Source: an uncultured Porphyromonas sp. (GTDB lineage: Bacteria; Bacteroidota; Bacteroidia; Bacteroidales; Porphyromonadaceae). Taken from it: DNA of 64,000 nt. Made by a program: the position numbers and the translations under genes. This document shows, in pieces, positions 35,222-43,646 of this stretch (the stretch's first letter is position 1; each line of letters begins with the position of its first letter). The stretch covers positions 1 to 64,000 of the forward strand of contig NZ_CALHDW010000017.1 in NCBI RefSeq assembly GCF_938023125.1. The letters are read 5' to 3'. The notes below the pieces were generated by a model that did no database searches, was not told the origin of the DNA, and worked only from the letters and a program-made list of their open reading frames with translations.

Positions 35222-37156
35222 ATGAATCAAAGAATCAAATTTTTCTTGGCTTCTCTAGCAGTACTCCTCATCGGTGCTTCGTGCCAGAGACAAGACCAAC
35301 CAGTAGGCGCTAACGATCCGGGGAAAGTAGTGATCAAACTATCTCTTCCCGAAGATATGCAGGCCCTCCGTGCCTCCGCTAACAGCTCTAGCGCCAAGGG
35401 GGGTATCACTAACGTAGACATGTCGCAGTACGACATCCGATACAAACTCGCTGTCTACAATGCGAATAACGATCTTGTCATTGCTCCTATGATCAAGACC
35501 GTAGACTCCTACGAAGAAATCACTTACGAGCTACGACTCACTCCCAACAGACAATATAAGTTTGTTGTTTGGGCTGACTTCGTACAACAGGGGCAGACTG
35601 CCGACCTTCACTACAACACCTCAGACTTCCTCAATATCACTTGCCTCGATGCTCCTAACAAGCAGCTAAACGACGAGACTCGCGATGCTTATTGGATCGC
35701 CAAGGATATAAATGTTGGTACGACTGCCATTAACGAGACTCTCGTGCTCCGTCGTCCCTTCTCTAAGATCCGTGTCGTTGCTACAGACTGGGGCTTAATA
35801 CCCGCTGACAAGCCCGACTACTTCTCTATGAAGTACTACGGTACGGATTGCAAGAGATTCAACTCTATGAACCTCCTAACGGGAGTTTCTACGGGTACAC
35901 CTCTCACGGCTAAGACCGATGCAGGCATCGTTACCTACGAAGTAAACATAGACAAGGACAATAAAGACTACACGCTCGGTTACGACTCCGACGAGCACAA
36001 CCGCACCATGGTTGTAGACTATCTGATGACCGATAAGTCTGAGCAAACACCTCTTCACGTTGTCTTCACGGCTAAGAAAGGTGGCGCAACAGGTCAGGAA
36101 ATCTCAAGCTACGACTTTACTGTGAATGTACCCATCCAACGTAACTACCTAACTACGCTCATGGGTAACCTCCTAACTACCGCTACTCGCATCAAGGTGG
36201 TTATTGAAGAAAACTTTGTTGAAGAGTACAACAATCATCAGTCTTGGTTTGCTCCTCAAGGAGTAACTGCCCAAGAACCCAGAATCACCACAAGTGTTGT
36301 TGCCGGCACAACCATCAAGACCTACCACATCACCAATCGTGAAGAACTCATGTGGGTTGCCGATCACCCTAGTGAGCTAGGAGCTAACAAAGTCTTCAAG
36401 CTCGAGTCGGACATTGATATGAATGGTATTGACTGGTTCCCCATCGGCCCTCGCAATGGAAATTATGGAGGTCCCTGCGGTACATTCGATGGGAACGGGC
36501 ATACCCTACGTAACTTCAGTGTACAAAAATTCCTCTACAAGACAGGGGGCTTCTTCACGAGAGAGCAACAAACAGGTGTCTTTGGTGTATGGTATGGAGA
36601 TGTCAAGAACCTAACCTTCGAAAACATCACCATCAATGGTCTTGAAGGCGTAAAAGTAGAACCCGGAAAGACCCATAGTGAATCGGCTTACTTTGCCGGA
36701 TGTATCGGATACTTCTGCGGAAATCTAGAGAACGTACACGCTAAAAACGTCTTCATCAAGGGGGCTAACAGCTGGCTCAAGACTCAGAACGTAGGAGGTC
36801 TTGTTGGATATACCAATCCTGCTACACCTTTCGAATTCAAGGATTGTAGCGTAGAACATATCACAATCCAGGCAAAAGGCACTCAAATCGGAGGTATGGT
36901 TGGATCGCTACACAAGGATCACACACTAACCAGATGTAGCGCTAACTACGTAAGCCTACGTGTCAATGGCTCGTCTACAACAGACATTGCAGGCCTTGTT
37001 GGTGACATTGTTGATGCTACCGGTGTGAAGTTCGATAAATGTAAAGTCGACAATATTGAATTCCTCAAGTATGACGGAACAAAGAACGTAGACTATGCTC
37101 CAACGGATCCTCTCTACGGTAAATCTAGAAGTGGCGTTCCAACCATCGTGAGATAA
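35222..37156 (+). CDS. DUF6562-type fimbrial lipoprotein with GLUG-like repeats
   Basis: 644 residues from ATG 35222 (MNQRIKFF); the frame is open upstream through the end of the previous gene. The lipobox is LLIGASC (Cys about 19). The N-terminal 330 residues match the DUF6562/Mfa-like pattern (YELRLTPNRQYKFVVWADFV, then LHYNTSDFLNI). The C-terminal 230 residues contain GLUG-like beta-helix repeats: GGLVGYTNPA, IGGMVGSLHKD and IAGLVGDIVD, separated by about 35-40 residues. It is probably a stalk or tip subunit, or an adhesin presented by the fimbria. The GLUG half suggests ligand binding at the cell surface. Confidence 0.85.
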   Translation: MNQRIKFFLASLAVLLIGASCQRQDQPVGANDPGKVVIKLSLPEDMQALRASANSSSAKGGITNVDMSQYDIRYKLAVYNANNDLVIAPMIKTVDSYEEITYELRLTPNRQYKFVVWADFVQQGQTADLHYNTSDFLNITCLDAPNKQLNDETRDAYWIAKDINVGTTAINETLVLRRPFSKIRVVATDWGLIPADKPDYFSMKYYGTDCKRFNSMNLLTGVSTGTPLTAKTDAGIVTYEVNIDKDNKDYTLGYDSDEHNRTMVVDYLMTDKSEQTPLHVVFTAKKGGATGQEISSYDFTVNVPIQRNYLTTLMGNLLTTATRIKVVIEENFVEEYNNHQSWFAPQGVTAQEPRITTSVVAGTTIKTYHITNREELMWVADHPSELGANKVFKLESDIDMNGIDWFPIGPRNGNYGGPCGTFDGNGHTLRNFSVQKFLYKTGGFFTREQQTGVFGVWYGDVKNLTFENITINGLEGVKVEPGKTHSESAYFAGCIGYFCGNLENVHAKNVFIKGANSWLKTQNVGGLVGYTNPATPFEFKDCSVEHITIQAKGTQIGGMVGSLHKDHTLTRCSANYVSLRVNGSSTTDIAGLVGDIVDATGVKFDKCKVDNIEFLKYDGTKNVDYAPTDPLYGKSRSGVPTIVR

Positions 37157-37191
37157 TATAATCCCGAGACTTAGTCTCATCGTATTTCTTA

Positions 37192-37232
37192 ATAGGCGAC
37201 TCTGTCTCAAGGCAGGGTCGCCTATCTTTTTA
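37192..37232 (+). terminator. Terminator of the fimbrial operon
   Basis: ATAGGCGACTCTG (37192-37204) pairs with CAGGGTCGCCTAT (37213-37225) with one T-G pair, followed by CTTTTTA. Confidence 0.9.
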
Positions 37233-37540
37233 CCGGGAAATAGGAGGTAGAGATGGACAGAGCCTACTCCGGCTCCGCAGCGTCCCTCCCTCTCTCTACG
37301 ATCCTTTTTTCTGAAGGCCATACAGAGGTCAAAAAAAAATCAGCCCAAAAGGCAAAAGAATCTTGGCCTAGAGTTTTTCCTTTTTCAGTCTATAAGGTCT
37401 AGTGATTCCGGGTAGAAAAAATTTTCTTTTCAGGGAAGAATTTCTACAAAACCACGCTGTGGCGGAGATCCCCCTCCCTTAATTGATTTTTCCTATAAGG
37501 ATATTGCCGTAGGGAATACCTTGTATCCAAAGGGATTAGT
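37233..37540. other. AT-rich intergenic region before fhs
   Basis: About 300 bp with no credible gene. It contains A-tracts and C/T-rich stretches, and a loose inverted repeat GTAGAGA (37247-37253) with TCTCTAC (37293-37299) that precedes CCTTTTTT. I see no recognisable riboswitch or RNA gene. Confidence 0.5.
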
Positions 37541-37548
37541 TATATTTG
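37541..37548 (+). promoter_or_regulatory. -7 element of the fhs promoter
   Basis: TATATTTG matches TAnnTTTG. A TTG is found 17 nt upstream, slightly closer than usual. It lies 30 bp before ATG 37578. Confidence 0.55.
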
Positions 37549-37577
37549 CTCCAAGAATTAATAGTAAGTTTGCCTCT

Positions 37578-39248
37578 ATGAAGACAGATATAGAAATCGC
37601 TCGCGATATAAAACTAAAACCGATACAAGATATAGCCCAAGGCTTGGGTATCGACAACGCTGATGTAGAGCCTTATGGACATCACATTGCCAAAGTAGGA
37701 CTGAGTAGCCTTCGTCCGGAAAAGATTGCCAAGAGTAACCTGATACTCGTTACCGCCATCACGCCCAACAAGGCCGGGGTGGGAAAAACGACCGTCTCTA
37801 TTGGGTTAGCTCTCGGGCTTAATCACATAGGGAAACGCGCTATCGTAGCCCTACGCGAACCCTCATTGGGTCCCTGCTTCGGACAAAAAGGGGGTGCTGC
37901 CGGTGGGGGATATGCCCAGGTACTACCAATGGAAAATATCAACCTCCACTTCACAGGAGACTTCCATGCCATCACCTCGGCTCATAATATGATTACGGCT
38001 CTGCTCGATAATTATATATACCAAAATAGAGACAATTGCGCCGGACTATCGGAAGTGCTCTGGAAGAGAGTGCTCGACGTAAACGACCGCTCGTTGCGCA
38101 ACATTGTCTCAGGGCTGGGCAACAGCACAGACGGAATACCCAGACAAACCGGCTTCGATATTACTCCGGCTTCGGAGATCATGGCCATACTCTGTCTAGC
38201 AAAAGACCTAGAGGACCTACGCCTCCGCATAGAAAATATTCTCCTTGGGTATACAAAAGAGGGTGCGCCCTTTACCGTCAAAGACCTTGGGGTTGCCGGA
38301 GCTATTACCGTACTGCTGAAAGATGCCATCAAGCCCAATCTGGTACAAACCACTGAGCATACACCCGCCTTTGTACATGGGGGACCTTTTGCCAATATCG
38401 CCCATGGTTGTAACTCCATACTCGCTACCAAGATGGCAATGTCGTACGGAGAATATGCCATCACGGAAGCTGGATTCGGGGCGGACCTAGGGGCAGAAAA
38501 GTTCTTCGACATCAAGTGCCGAGTAGGAGGATTACAACCCAAACTTACCGTATTGGTAGCTACCCTATCTGCCCTCAAGCTGCACGGAGGTCTGGACGAA
38601 AAGCGTATCAAAGACCCCGATAAAGAGGGAGTACTTCGCGGATTGGCCAACCTTGATAGGCACGTACACAACCTGCGCAACTTTGGTCAGCGTGTAGTTG
38701 TTTGTTTCAATCGCTTTGCTTCCGACATTGATAGCGAGATAGAATTGGTACGCCGGCACTGCCAAGAGGAGCTAGGAGTGGGCTTTGCCGTAAACAATGC
38801 CTTCGCAGAAGGGGGTAAGGGTGCCGCAGAATTGGCGCAACTGGTAGTTGATACGATTGAGAATAAGCCCTCAATGCCTCTTCAGTTTGCATACGACCTA
38901 GACGATACCATCGAACAAAAAGTCGAGAAGATAGCCCACAAGGTCTACAGCGCAGGCAACGTAACCTACAGCAGTAAAGCCGCCAAAGCTCTCTCCCGAA
39001 TTCGCGAGTTGCACCTCGAGCATCTCCCTGTTTGTATCGCCAAAACACAATTCTCTTTTAGTACCGATGCCAAAGCGTTTGGCGATGTAAGAGGGTTCGA
39101 AATGAAAGTAACCGACCTCGTTATCAATAGAGGGGCAGGTATGATTGTAGTGGTTATGGGTGATATAATGCGCATGCCGGGGCTACCAAAAATACCTCAA
39201 GCCGTCAATATAGACATCGTAGATGGACACATTGAGGGGCTGAGCTAA
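37578..39248 (+). CDS. fhs: Formate--tetrahydrofolate ligase
   Basis: 556 residues from ATG 37578 (MKTDIEIARDIKLKP); the longer open frame includes the promoter. The enzyme joins formate to tetrahydrofolate using ATP, feeding one-carbon metabolism. Signatures: ITPNKAGVGKTTVSIGLALGL (the ATP-binding loop; the family has TPAGEGKTT here), REPSLGPCFGQKGGAAGGGYAQV, and TDPDKEGVLRGLANLDRHVHN-type segments near 365-385. The length is standard. The P-loop reads TPNKAGVGKTT rather than TPAGEGKTT, a small insertion/variant worth noting. The gene is monocistronic or cotranscribed with mscL. Confidence 0.95.
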   Translation: MKTDIEIARDIKLKPIQDIAQGLGIDNADVEPYGHHIAKVGLSSLRPEKIAKSNLILVTAITPNKAGVGKTTVSIGLALGLNHIGKRAIVALREPSLGPCFGQKGGAAGGGYAQVLPMENINLHFTGDFHAITSAHNMITALLDNYIYQNRDNCAGLSEVLWKRVLDVNDRSLRNIVSGLGNSTDGIPRQTGFDITPASEIMAILCLAKDLEDLRLRIENILLGYTKEGAPFTVKDLGVAGAITVLLKDAIKPNLVQTTEHTPAFVHGGPFANIAHGCNSILATKMAMSYGEYAITEAGFGADLGAEKFFDIKCRVGGLQPKLTVLVATLSALKLHGGLDEKRIKDPDKEGVLRGLANLDRHVHNLRNFGQRVVVCFNRFASDIDSEIELVRRHCQEELGVGFAVNNAFAEGGKGAAELAQLVVDTIENKPSMPLQFAYDLDDTIEQKVEKIAHKVYSAGNVTYSSKAAKALSRIRELHLEHLPVCIAKTQFSFSTDAKAFGDVRGFEMKVTDLVINRGAGMIVVVMGDIMRMPGLPKIPQAVNIDIVDGHIEGLS

Positions 39249-39320
39249 GCCTTCGTGCTCAAAAGTAACAAAGCACACACCCATAGAAAACTAGTAAGAA
39301 CAAAAAAAAAGAGTATAGGT

Positions 39321-39749
39321 ATGTCAAAACTAATCTCGGAATTCAAAGAGTTTGCCATGAAGGGCAACGTAATGGATATGGCAATAGGTATCATCATCGG
39401 TGGTGCCTTTGGCAAGATTGTCTCCTCCCTTGTGGCAGACATCATCATGCCTCCCATTACCCTACTGACGAGTGGCAGCAATATCGAGGATCTCAAGTGG
39501 GTACTCCGCGAAGCTGTGATAGAAGGGGGAGAAATCACTAGGCCGGAGGTCGCTATGACTGTGGGAACTTTCTTGCAAGCTGTGCTCGACTTCATCATCA
39601 TCGCCTTCGTGATCTTTATGCTCATTAAGGGGATGAACAAGCTACGCAAGGCTAAGCCCGAAGAACCGGTAGCCCCAGCCGAACCCAGCGACGAAGTGAA
39701 ACTTCTTGGCGAAATCAAAGATCTTCTCAAGAAACAAGCCGATAAGTAA
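39321..39749 (+). CDS. mscL: Large-conductance mechanosensitive channel
   Basis: 142 residues from ATG 39321 (MSKLISEFKEFAMKGNV). MscL is a pentameric inner-membrane channel that opens under membrane tension and protects against osmotic downshock. It has the first helix with GNVMDMAIGIIIGGAFGKIV (pore gate), a periplasmic loop and the second helix ending VIFMLIKGMNKL, then a charged cytoplasmic bundle. It lies 72 bp after fhs with no clear promoter between them. Confidence 0.95.
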   Translation: MSKLISEFKEFAMKGNVMDMAIGIIIGGAFGKIVSSLVADIIMPPITLLTSGSNIEDLKWVLREAVIEGGEITRPEVAMTVGTFLQAVLDFIIIAFVIFMLIKGMNKLRKAKPEEPVAPAEPSDEVKLLGEIKDLLKKQADK

Positions 39750-39830
39750 TGCGGTAAGAAGCCGATCTAAAAAGGGAAGCAGTGTAACTCTCCGTCTTGT
39801 ACGAGACCAAAGAGTAATATCCTACTCCCC

Positions 39831-39883
39831 TAAAACTAAGCCCCCTCTACTCCAACCAGGCAAAGCCTAGAGAGCAGAGGGGG
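39831..39883 (-). terminator. Possible terminator of the serine dehydratase gene
   Basis: CCCCCTCT (39841-39848) pairs with AGAGGGGG (39876-39883) across a 27-nt loop. On the minus strand it is followed by CTTAGTTTTAG, a weak T-tract. Confidence 0.5.
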
Positions 39884-39935
39884 TGTTATATAAAGAGAGG
39901 CTTTATACACCTCTCGCTATCTGTACTGATCCTAC

Positions 39936-41213
39936 TTAGCAGGGAGAAGTGTGTGGCCCATCCAACTCTGAGAATTTGGCTTCGTCGGTTTGAGTTTCTC
40001 CGTCTAGCTCCGAGTTCGTCGCAAGTCCTCCTGTAGAAGTTTCTTTATATAGGCTCGGGAGATCTTTGCCTGTCTGGTGCATGGTCGCTACTACGCGGTC
40101 GAAACTTACTCGGTGCCTACCGTCCGTAAAGTTGGCATAGGTATTGGCATCGAGAGCACGACTGGCGGCAAAGGCATTACGCTCAATGCAAGGGATTTGC
40201 ACCAATCCGCAAACGGGGTCACAAGTCAAGCCCAAATGATGCTCCAAGCCCATCTCGGCCGCATATTCAATCTGAGCCAACGTACCACCAAAGAGCTGAC
40301 TAGCAGCGGCAGCCGCCATCGAGCAAGCAACGCCTACTTCGCCTTGGCATCCTACCTCTGCTCCGCTGATAGAGGCATTCGTACGCACAACGTTTCCAAA
40401 GAGCCCCGCCGTAGCCAAGGCTCGCAATATTCGCTTATCCGTAAAGTTGCGGGTATCTTGCAAGTGATAGAGTACAGCCGGCATTACCCCACAGGAGCCA
40501 CATGTGGGTGCCGTAACGACAAGCCCTCCGGAGGCGTTTTGCTCACTCACGGCAAGAGCATAGGCATATACCTTACCACGAGAGCGCACGCTCTCCGAAT
40601 AGCTCAGGGAGCGCACCATATATTCCGCCGCCTTCCGTCTTAGCCCCAAACCGCCGGGCAATACGCCCTCAGCCTCCAAGCCATCGTGTATCGACTGCTT
40701 CATCACCTTCCATACCTCGGCTAGGTAATCCCAAATCTCTTTCCCCTCGCAATGCTCTACATACTCCCAGTAAGACATTCCATACTTCTGTAAGATGGGC
40801 ATCATCTCTGTGATGTGCGAGAGCTTATAAACCTCATTGGTTACCTGCTCGTTAAAGTCCTCATTGGCAAGCACACCACCCCCAATACTATAGACCATAA
40901 ATCGCTTTATCTCTTTCCCCTCTCCATCAAGAGCTCGGAACAATATGCCGTTGGGGTGAAACTTTAGTTCCACAGAAGGCTCCCAAATGATCTCTGTAGG
41001 ATGTGTCGGATTGAGTACAGACAGTATCGCCTGATCGGTCATGTGCCCCTTGCCCGTAGCCGCCAAACTACCATACAAGGTAACTTCAAACGAAGAGACT
41101 GCAAGCCCCTCTATTTGCTTGAGAAAGAGGGTTGCAGCACGCTTAGGACCCATCGTGTGACTACTACTTGGGCCATTGCCAATACGGTATATTTGCTTGA
41201 TTGTATCCATCAT
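39936..41213 (-). CDS. sdaA: L-serine ammonia-lyase, iron-sulfur type
   Basis: 425 residues. It deaminates L-serine to pyruvate with a [4Fe-4S] cluster and no PLP. The N-terminal domain opens IGNGPSSSHTMGPKRAA. The catalytic domain carries PTCGSCGVMPAVL and LTCDPVCGLVQIPCIERN, which provide the three cluster cysteines. After the usual ETSTGGLA the chain continues for about 28 residues, in which SELDG occurs twice, and ends in a C-terminal Cys. A C-terminal Cys enters the active site in the Legionella type 2 enzyme. Start is ATG 41213 or the adjacent ATG 41210. A divergent -7 element lies 40 bp upstream. Confidence 0.95.
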   Translation of the reverse strand: MMDTIKQIYRIGNGPSSSHTMGPKRAATLFLKQIEGLAVSSFEVTLYGSLAATGKGHMTDQAILSVLNPTHPTEIIWEPSVELKFHPNGILFRALDGEGKEIKRFMVYSIGGGVLANEDFNEQVTNEVYKLSHITEMMPILQKYGMSYWEYVEHCEGKEIWDYLAEVWKVMKQSIHDGLEAEGVLPGGLGLRRKAAEYMVRSLSYSESVRSRGKVYAYALAVSEQNASGGLVVTAPTCGSCGVMPAVLYHLQDTRNFTDKRILRALATAGLFGNVVRTNASISGAEVGCQGEVGVACSMAAAAASQLFGGTLAQIEYAAEMGLEHHLGLTCDPVCGLVQIPCIERNAFAASRALDANTYANFTDGRHRVSFDRVVATMHQTGKDLPSLYKETSTGGLATNSELDGETQTDEAKFSELDGPHTSPC

Positions 41214-41252
41214 AATCGAGAGTTCTAATTAATTCTCATCACTAGTAGGGGT

Positions 41253-41281
41253 CAAAGATATCGAAAAAAAGAGTAGCTTTG
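41253..41281. promoter_or_regulatory. Divergent -7 elements for sdaA and pdxH
   Basis: TATCTTTG on the minus strand (complement of 41253-41260) would serve sdaA, and TAGCTTTG on the plus strand (41274-41281) would serve pdxH. Neither has a good -33 TTG, so the shared region may need an activator. Confidence 0.5.
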
Positions 41282-41341
41282 TAGTACTGAATGTTGCACA
41301 CTCAGAAGAATAGAGTGCAGTTGTAGTAGAAAAGATAGAGA

Positions 41342-41989
41342 ATGGATCAGCATTTTGAGAGCTACCGGCGCGAGTATAGTAAGCTCAGTCTCACGCGCAA
41401 AGATATGCCGGCCAACCCTTTTGACAAGGTCAATCAGTGGTTGCGCGAAGCTGTGGAGGGCAACGCACTAGAGCCCACAGCCGTAATTGTGGCAACAAGT
41501 ACACCCGATGGGCATCCGAGTATGCGCACAGTACTACTCAAAGAGGTGCTCAACGATGAGTTTGTTTTTTACAGCAACTACGAGAGCCGTAAGGGTAAGC
41601 AGATGAGCGCGAATCCCCATGTGGCACTTACATTCCTATGGCACGAGATGGAGAGACAGATCCATATCGAAGGCACTGTACGCCACCTCTCTGCCGAGGA
41701 GAGCGACGCTTATTTTGCACAACGCCCCTACAAAAGTCGAGTGGGAGCCCGAGTATCTCCTCAGAGCCGCCCCATACCCAATAGAGAATATATCATGGTA
41801 GCGTTTGCTGCCGAGAGCCTAAAATATGTCGGCCGCAGTGTTCCTCGCCCCGATAATTGGGGAGGATTCGCTGTAAAGCCGGAGCGCATCGAGTTTTGGC
41901 AAGGCCGAGAAAGCCGTTTGCACGATAGGTTCTTATATACCCCGAACGAGGCTGGGGATGGTTGGAAAATAGACCGACTGGCACCATGA
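41342..41989 (+). CDS. pdxH: Pyridoxamine 5'-phosphate oxidase
   Basis: A 215-residue FMN enzyme that oxidises pyridoxamine or pyridoxine 5'-phosphate to pyridoxal phosphate. FMN- and substrate-binding segments are present: RTVLLKEVLNDEFVFYSNYESRKG, then RQIHIEGTVRHL, SRVGARVSPQS, and the C-terminal W...ESRLHDRFLY..W..DRLAP. The length is standard. Its stop overlaps the tsaB start as ATGA, a sign of translational coupling. Confidence 0.96.
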   Translation: MDQHFESYRREYSKLSLTRKDMPANPFDKVNQWLREAVEGNALEPTAVIVATSTPDGHPSMRTVLLKEVLNDEFVFYSNYESRKGKQMSANPHVALTFLWHEMERQIHIEGTVRHLSAEESDAYFAQRPYKSRVGARVSPQSRPIPNREYIMVAFAAESLKYVGRSVPRPDNWGGFAVKPERIEFWQGRESRLHDRFLYTPNEAGDGWKIDRLAP

Positions 41990-42714
41990 CCTCTGCCCAT
42001 CAACCCACGACTTCTCAACTAGAGGCAATTCTTGCCATAGATACCTCTACCAACGTTTGTTCGCTAGCCCTTCTCTCCAGAGAGGGGGTTATTGCCGAGC
42101 GCATTGACCGAAAAGGGAACGAACACGCAGCCCTTATCGCTCGCTTTGCCGATGAACTCAAATCAGAAGCCGGCGAAAAAGGCTATTCGATTGTGGCCGT
42201 AGCCGTAAGTGGAGGTCCTGGGAGTTATACGGGGCTGCGCATAGGAGCTTCGTTTGCCAAGGGCTATTGCTTCGCATCCGGTAAGCCTCTAATCGCAGTT
42301 TCTACACTCGAATCATTGGCCTGGGGGGCTATTGAGCAGGGATTGATTCCCCAAGGAGCCCTTATTGTGCCGATGATTGATGCCGGACGCATGGAGGTCT
42401 ACACAGCCACCTATTCGCCCGAGGGGAGCCAACTCGTTGCGCCCCATGCAGAAATTATCCAATCCGAGAGCTATACGGATGTACCCCTTGACACCCCTAT
42501 TTGTCTAATAGGAAACGGAGCTGCAAAATGTGCTGAGGTGCTAACTGACTCCCGCTTCCGGATCACGCCCTCCGAGGCGCTAGCCTCTTCCCTGAGACTA
42601 CCCGCATGGCAGGCTCTAGACCAAGGGAGAACGGCCGATGTAGCCTACTGGGTACCCGATTACATCAAGCCTTACAATGCCGTCATAGCTAAGAATAAAG
42701 TACTCAATCGCTAA
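41986..42714 (+). CDS. tsaB: tRNA threonylcarbamoyladenosine biosynthesis protein TsaB
   Basis: 242 residues from ATG 41986, which overlaps the pdxH stop. TsaB is the inactive ASKHA-fold partner of TsaD in making t6A37 on tRNAs that read ANN codons. Motifs: ILAIDTSTNVCSLAL at the N-terminus and GGPGSYTGLRIG around residue 80. The length is typical (about 230). It is followed by etfB after 36 bp with no terminator, so the pdxH-tsaB pair may read into the etf genes. Confidence 0.93.
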   Translation: MTSAHQPTTSQLEAILAIDTSTNVCSLALLSREGVIAERIDRKGNEHAALIARFADELKSEAGEKGYSIVAVAVSGGPGSYTGLRIGASFAKGYCFASGKPLIAVSTLESLAWGAIEQGLIPQGALIVPMIDAGRMEVYTATYSPEGSQLVAPHAEIIQSESYTDVPLDTPICLIGNGAAKCAEVLTDSRFRITPSEALASSLRLPAWQALDQGRTADVAYWVPDYIKPYNAVIAKNKVLNR

Positions 42715-42750
42715 TTAGAAATAAATATAAAACCAATATACTTGTAGCCA

Positions 42751-43617
42751 ATGAACATTATAGTCCTTGCTAAGCAGGTGCCAGACACTCGCAACGTAGG
42801 CAAAGATGCCATGCGCGAAGACGGAACTGTCAACCGCGGTGCCCTGCCTGCCATCTTCAATCCCGAAGACCTTAACGCCCTGGAACAGGCACTCCGTATC
42901 AAAGACCAGTATCCCGATACAACCATATCGGTGCTTACGATGGGGCCGTTCCGTGCTGCCGATGTAATCCGAGAAGCTCTCTATCGTGGTGCAGATCGTG
43001 GTTATCTCCTTACCGACCGTGCCTTTGCCGGAGCAGATACACTTGCCACAAGTTATGCCCTTTCTATGGCAATCCGCCATATAGGGATGCCCGACCTCAT
43101 TCTATCGGGTCGCCAAGCTATTGACGGCGATACCGCTCAAGTAGGTCCTCAGGTGGCTCATAAGCTCGGTCTTCCCACCGTAACGTATGCCGAAGAACTA
43201 GAAGAAATAAACGCAAAAGAGGTGATCGTTCGCCGTCGCTTGGAGCACGGAGTAGAACGTGTAAAGGCCTCTCTTCCCCTCCTTATCACGGTAAACGGAA
43301 GCTCGGCTCCATGCCGTCCTCGCAATGCCAAGGCGCTACAAAAGTATAAGTATGCTATGGTGCCCAACGAACTTGGGGAGGCTAGCGAAATGCAACGCTC
43401 TCTATTCGAGGCTCGTCCCTACCTACAGATCACAGAACTAACAGCTGCTGACGTAAAGGCCGAACTCGAGCAATGCGGGCTTCTTGGCTCTCCCACAAAG
43501 GTAAAGACCATAGAAAACGTAGTATTCCAAGCTAAGGAAGCTCGTCACTACGAAGCCAATGACGAAGGCATTTCTTCCCTCATTGTGGAACTTATTGCCA
43601 ATCACACCATAGGATAA
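42751..43617 (+). CDS. etfB: Electron transfer flavoprotein, beta subunit
   Basis: 288 residues matching EtfB. It opens MNIIVLAKQVPDTRNV and has the AMP/FAD-binding core DLILSGRQAIDGDTAQVGP and the ETF-beta signature region VERVKASLPLLITVNGS. EtfB forms a heterodimer with EtfA and moves electrons between an acyl-CoA dehydrogenase and a redox partner. It is slightly longer than the non-bifurcating mitochondrial form (about 255), as in anaerobic EtfAB. etfA follows after 29 bp and an acyl-CoA dehydrogenase gene follows that. Confidence 0.95.
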   Translation: MNIIVLAKQVPDTRNVGKDAMREDGTVNRGALPAIFNPEDLNALEQALRIKDQYPDTTISVLTMGPFRAADVIREALYRGADRGYLLTDRAFAGADTLATSYALSMAIRHIGMPDLILSGRQAIDGDTAQVGPQVAHKLGLPTVTYAEELEEINAKEVIVRRRLEHGVERVKASLPLLITVNGSSAPCRPRNAKALQKYKYAMVPNELGEASEMQRSLFEARPYLQITELTAADVKAELEQCGLLGSPTKVKTIENVVFQAKEARHYEANDEGISSLIVELIANHTIG

Positions 43618-43646
43618 TTCACGCACCGAAAGACGTATTGATAACT

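Noticed and set aside
37157..37577. Riboswitch before fhs
   Set aside because: The sequence shows only A/T-rich runs and a weak inverted repeat, with no recognisable folate or other riboswitch core.
38012..38680. 222-codon minus-strand frame inside fhs
   Set aside because: Antisense shadow of a complete, conserved enzyme.
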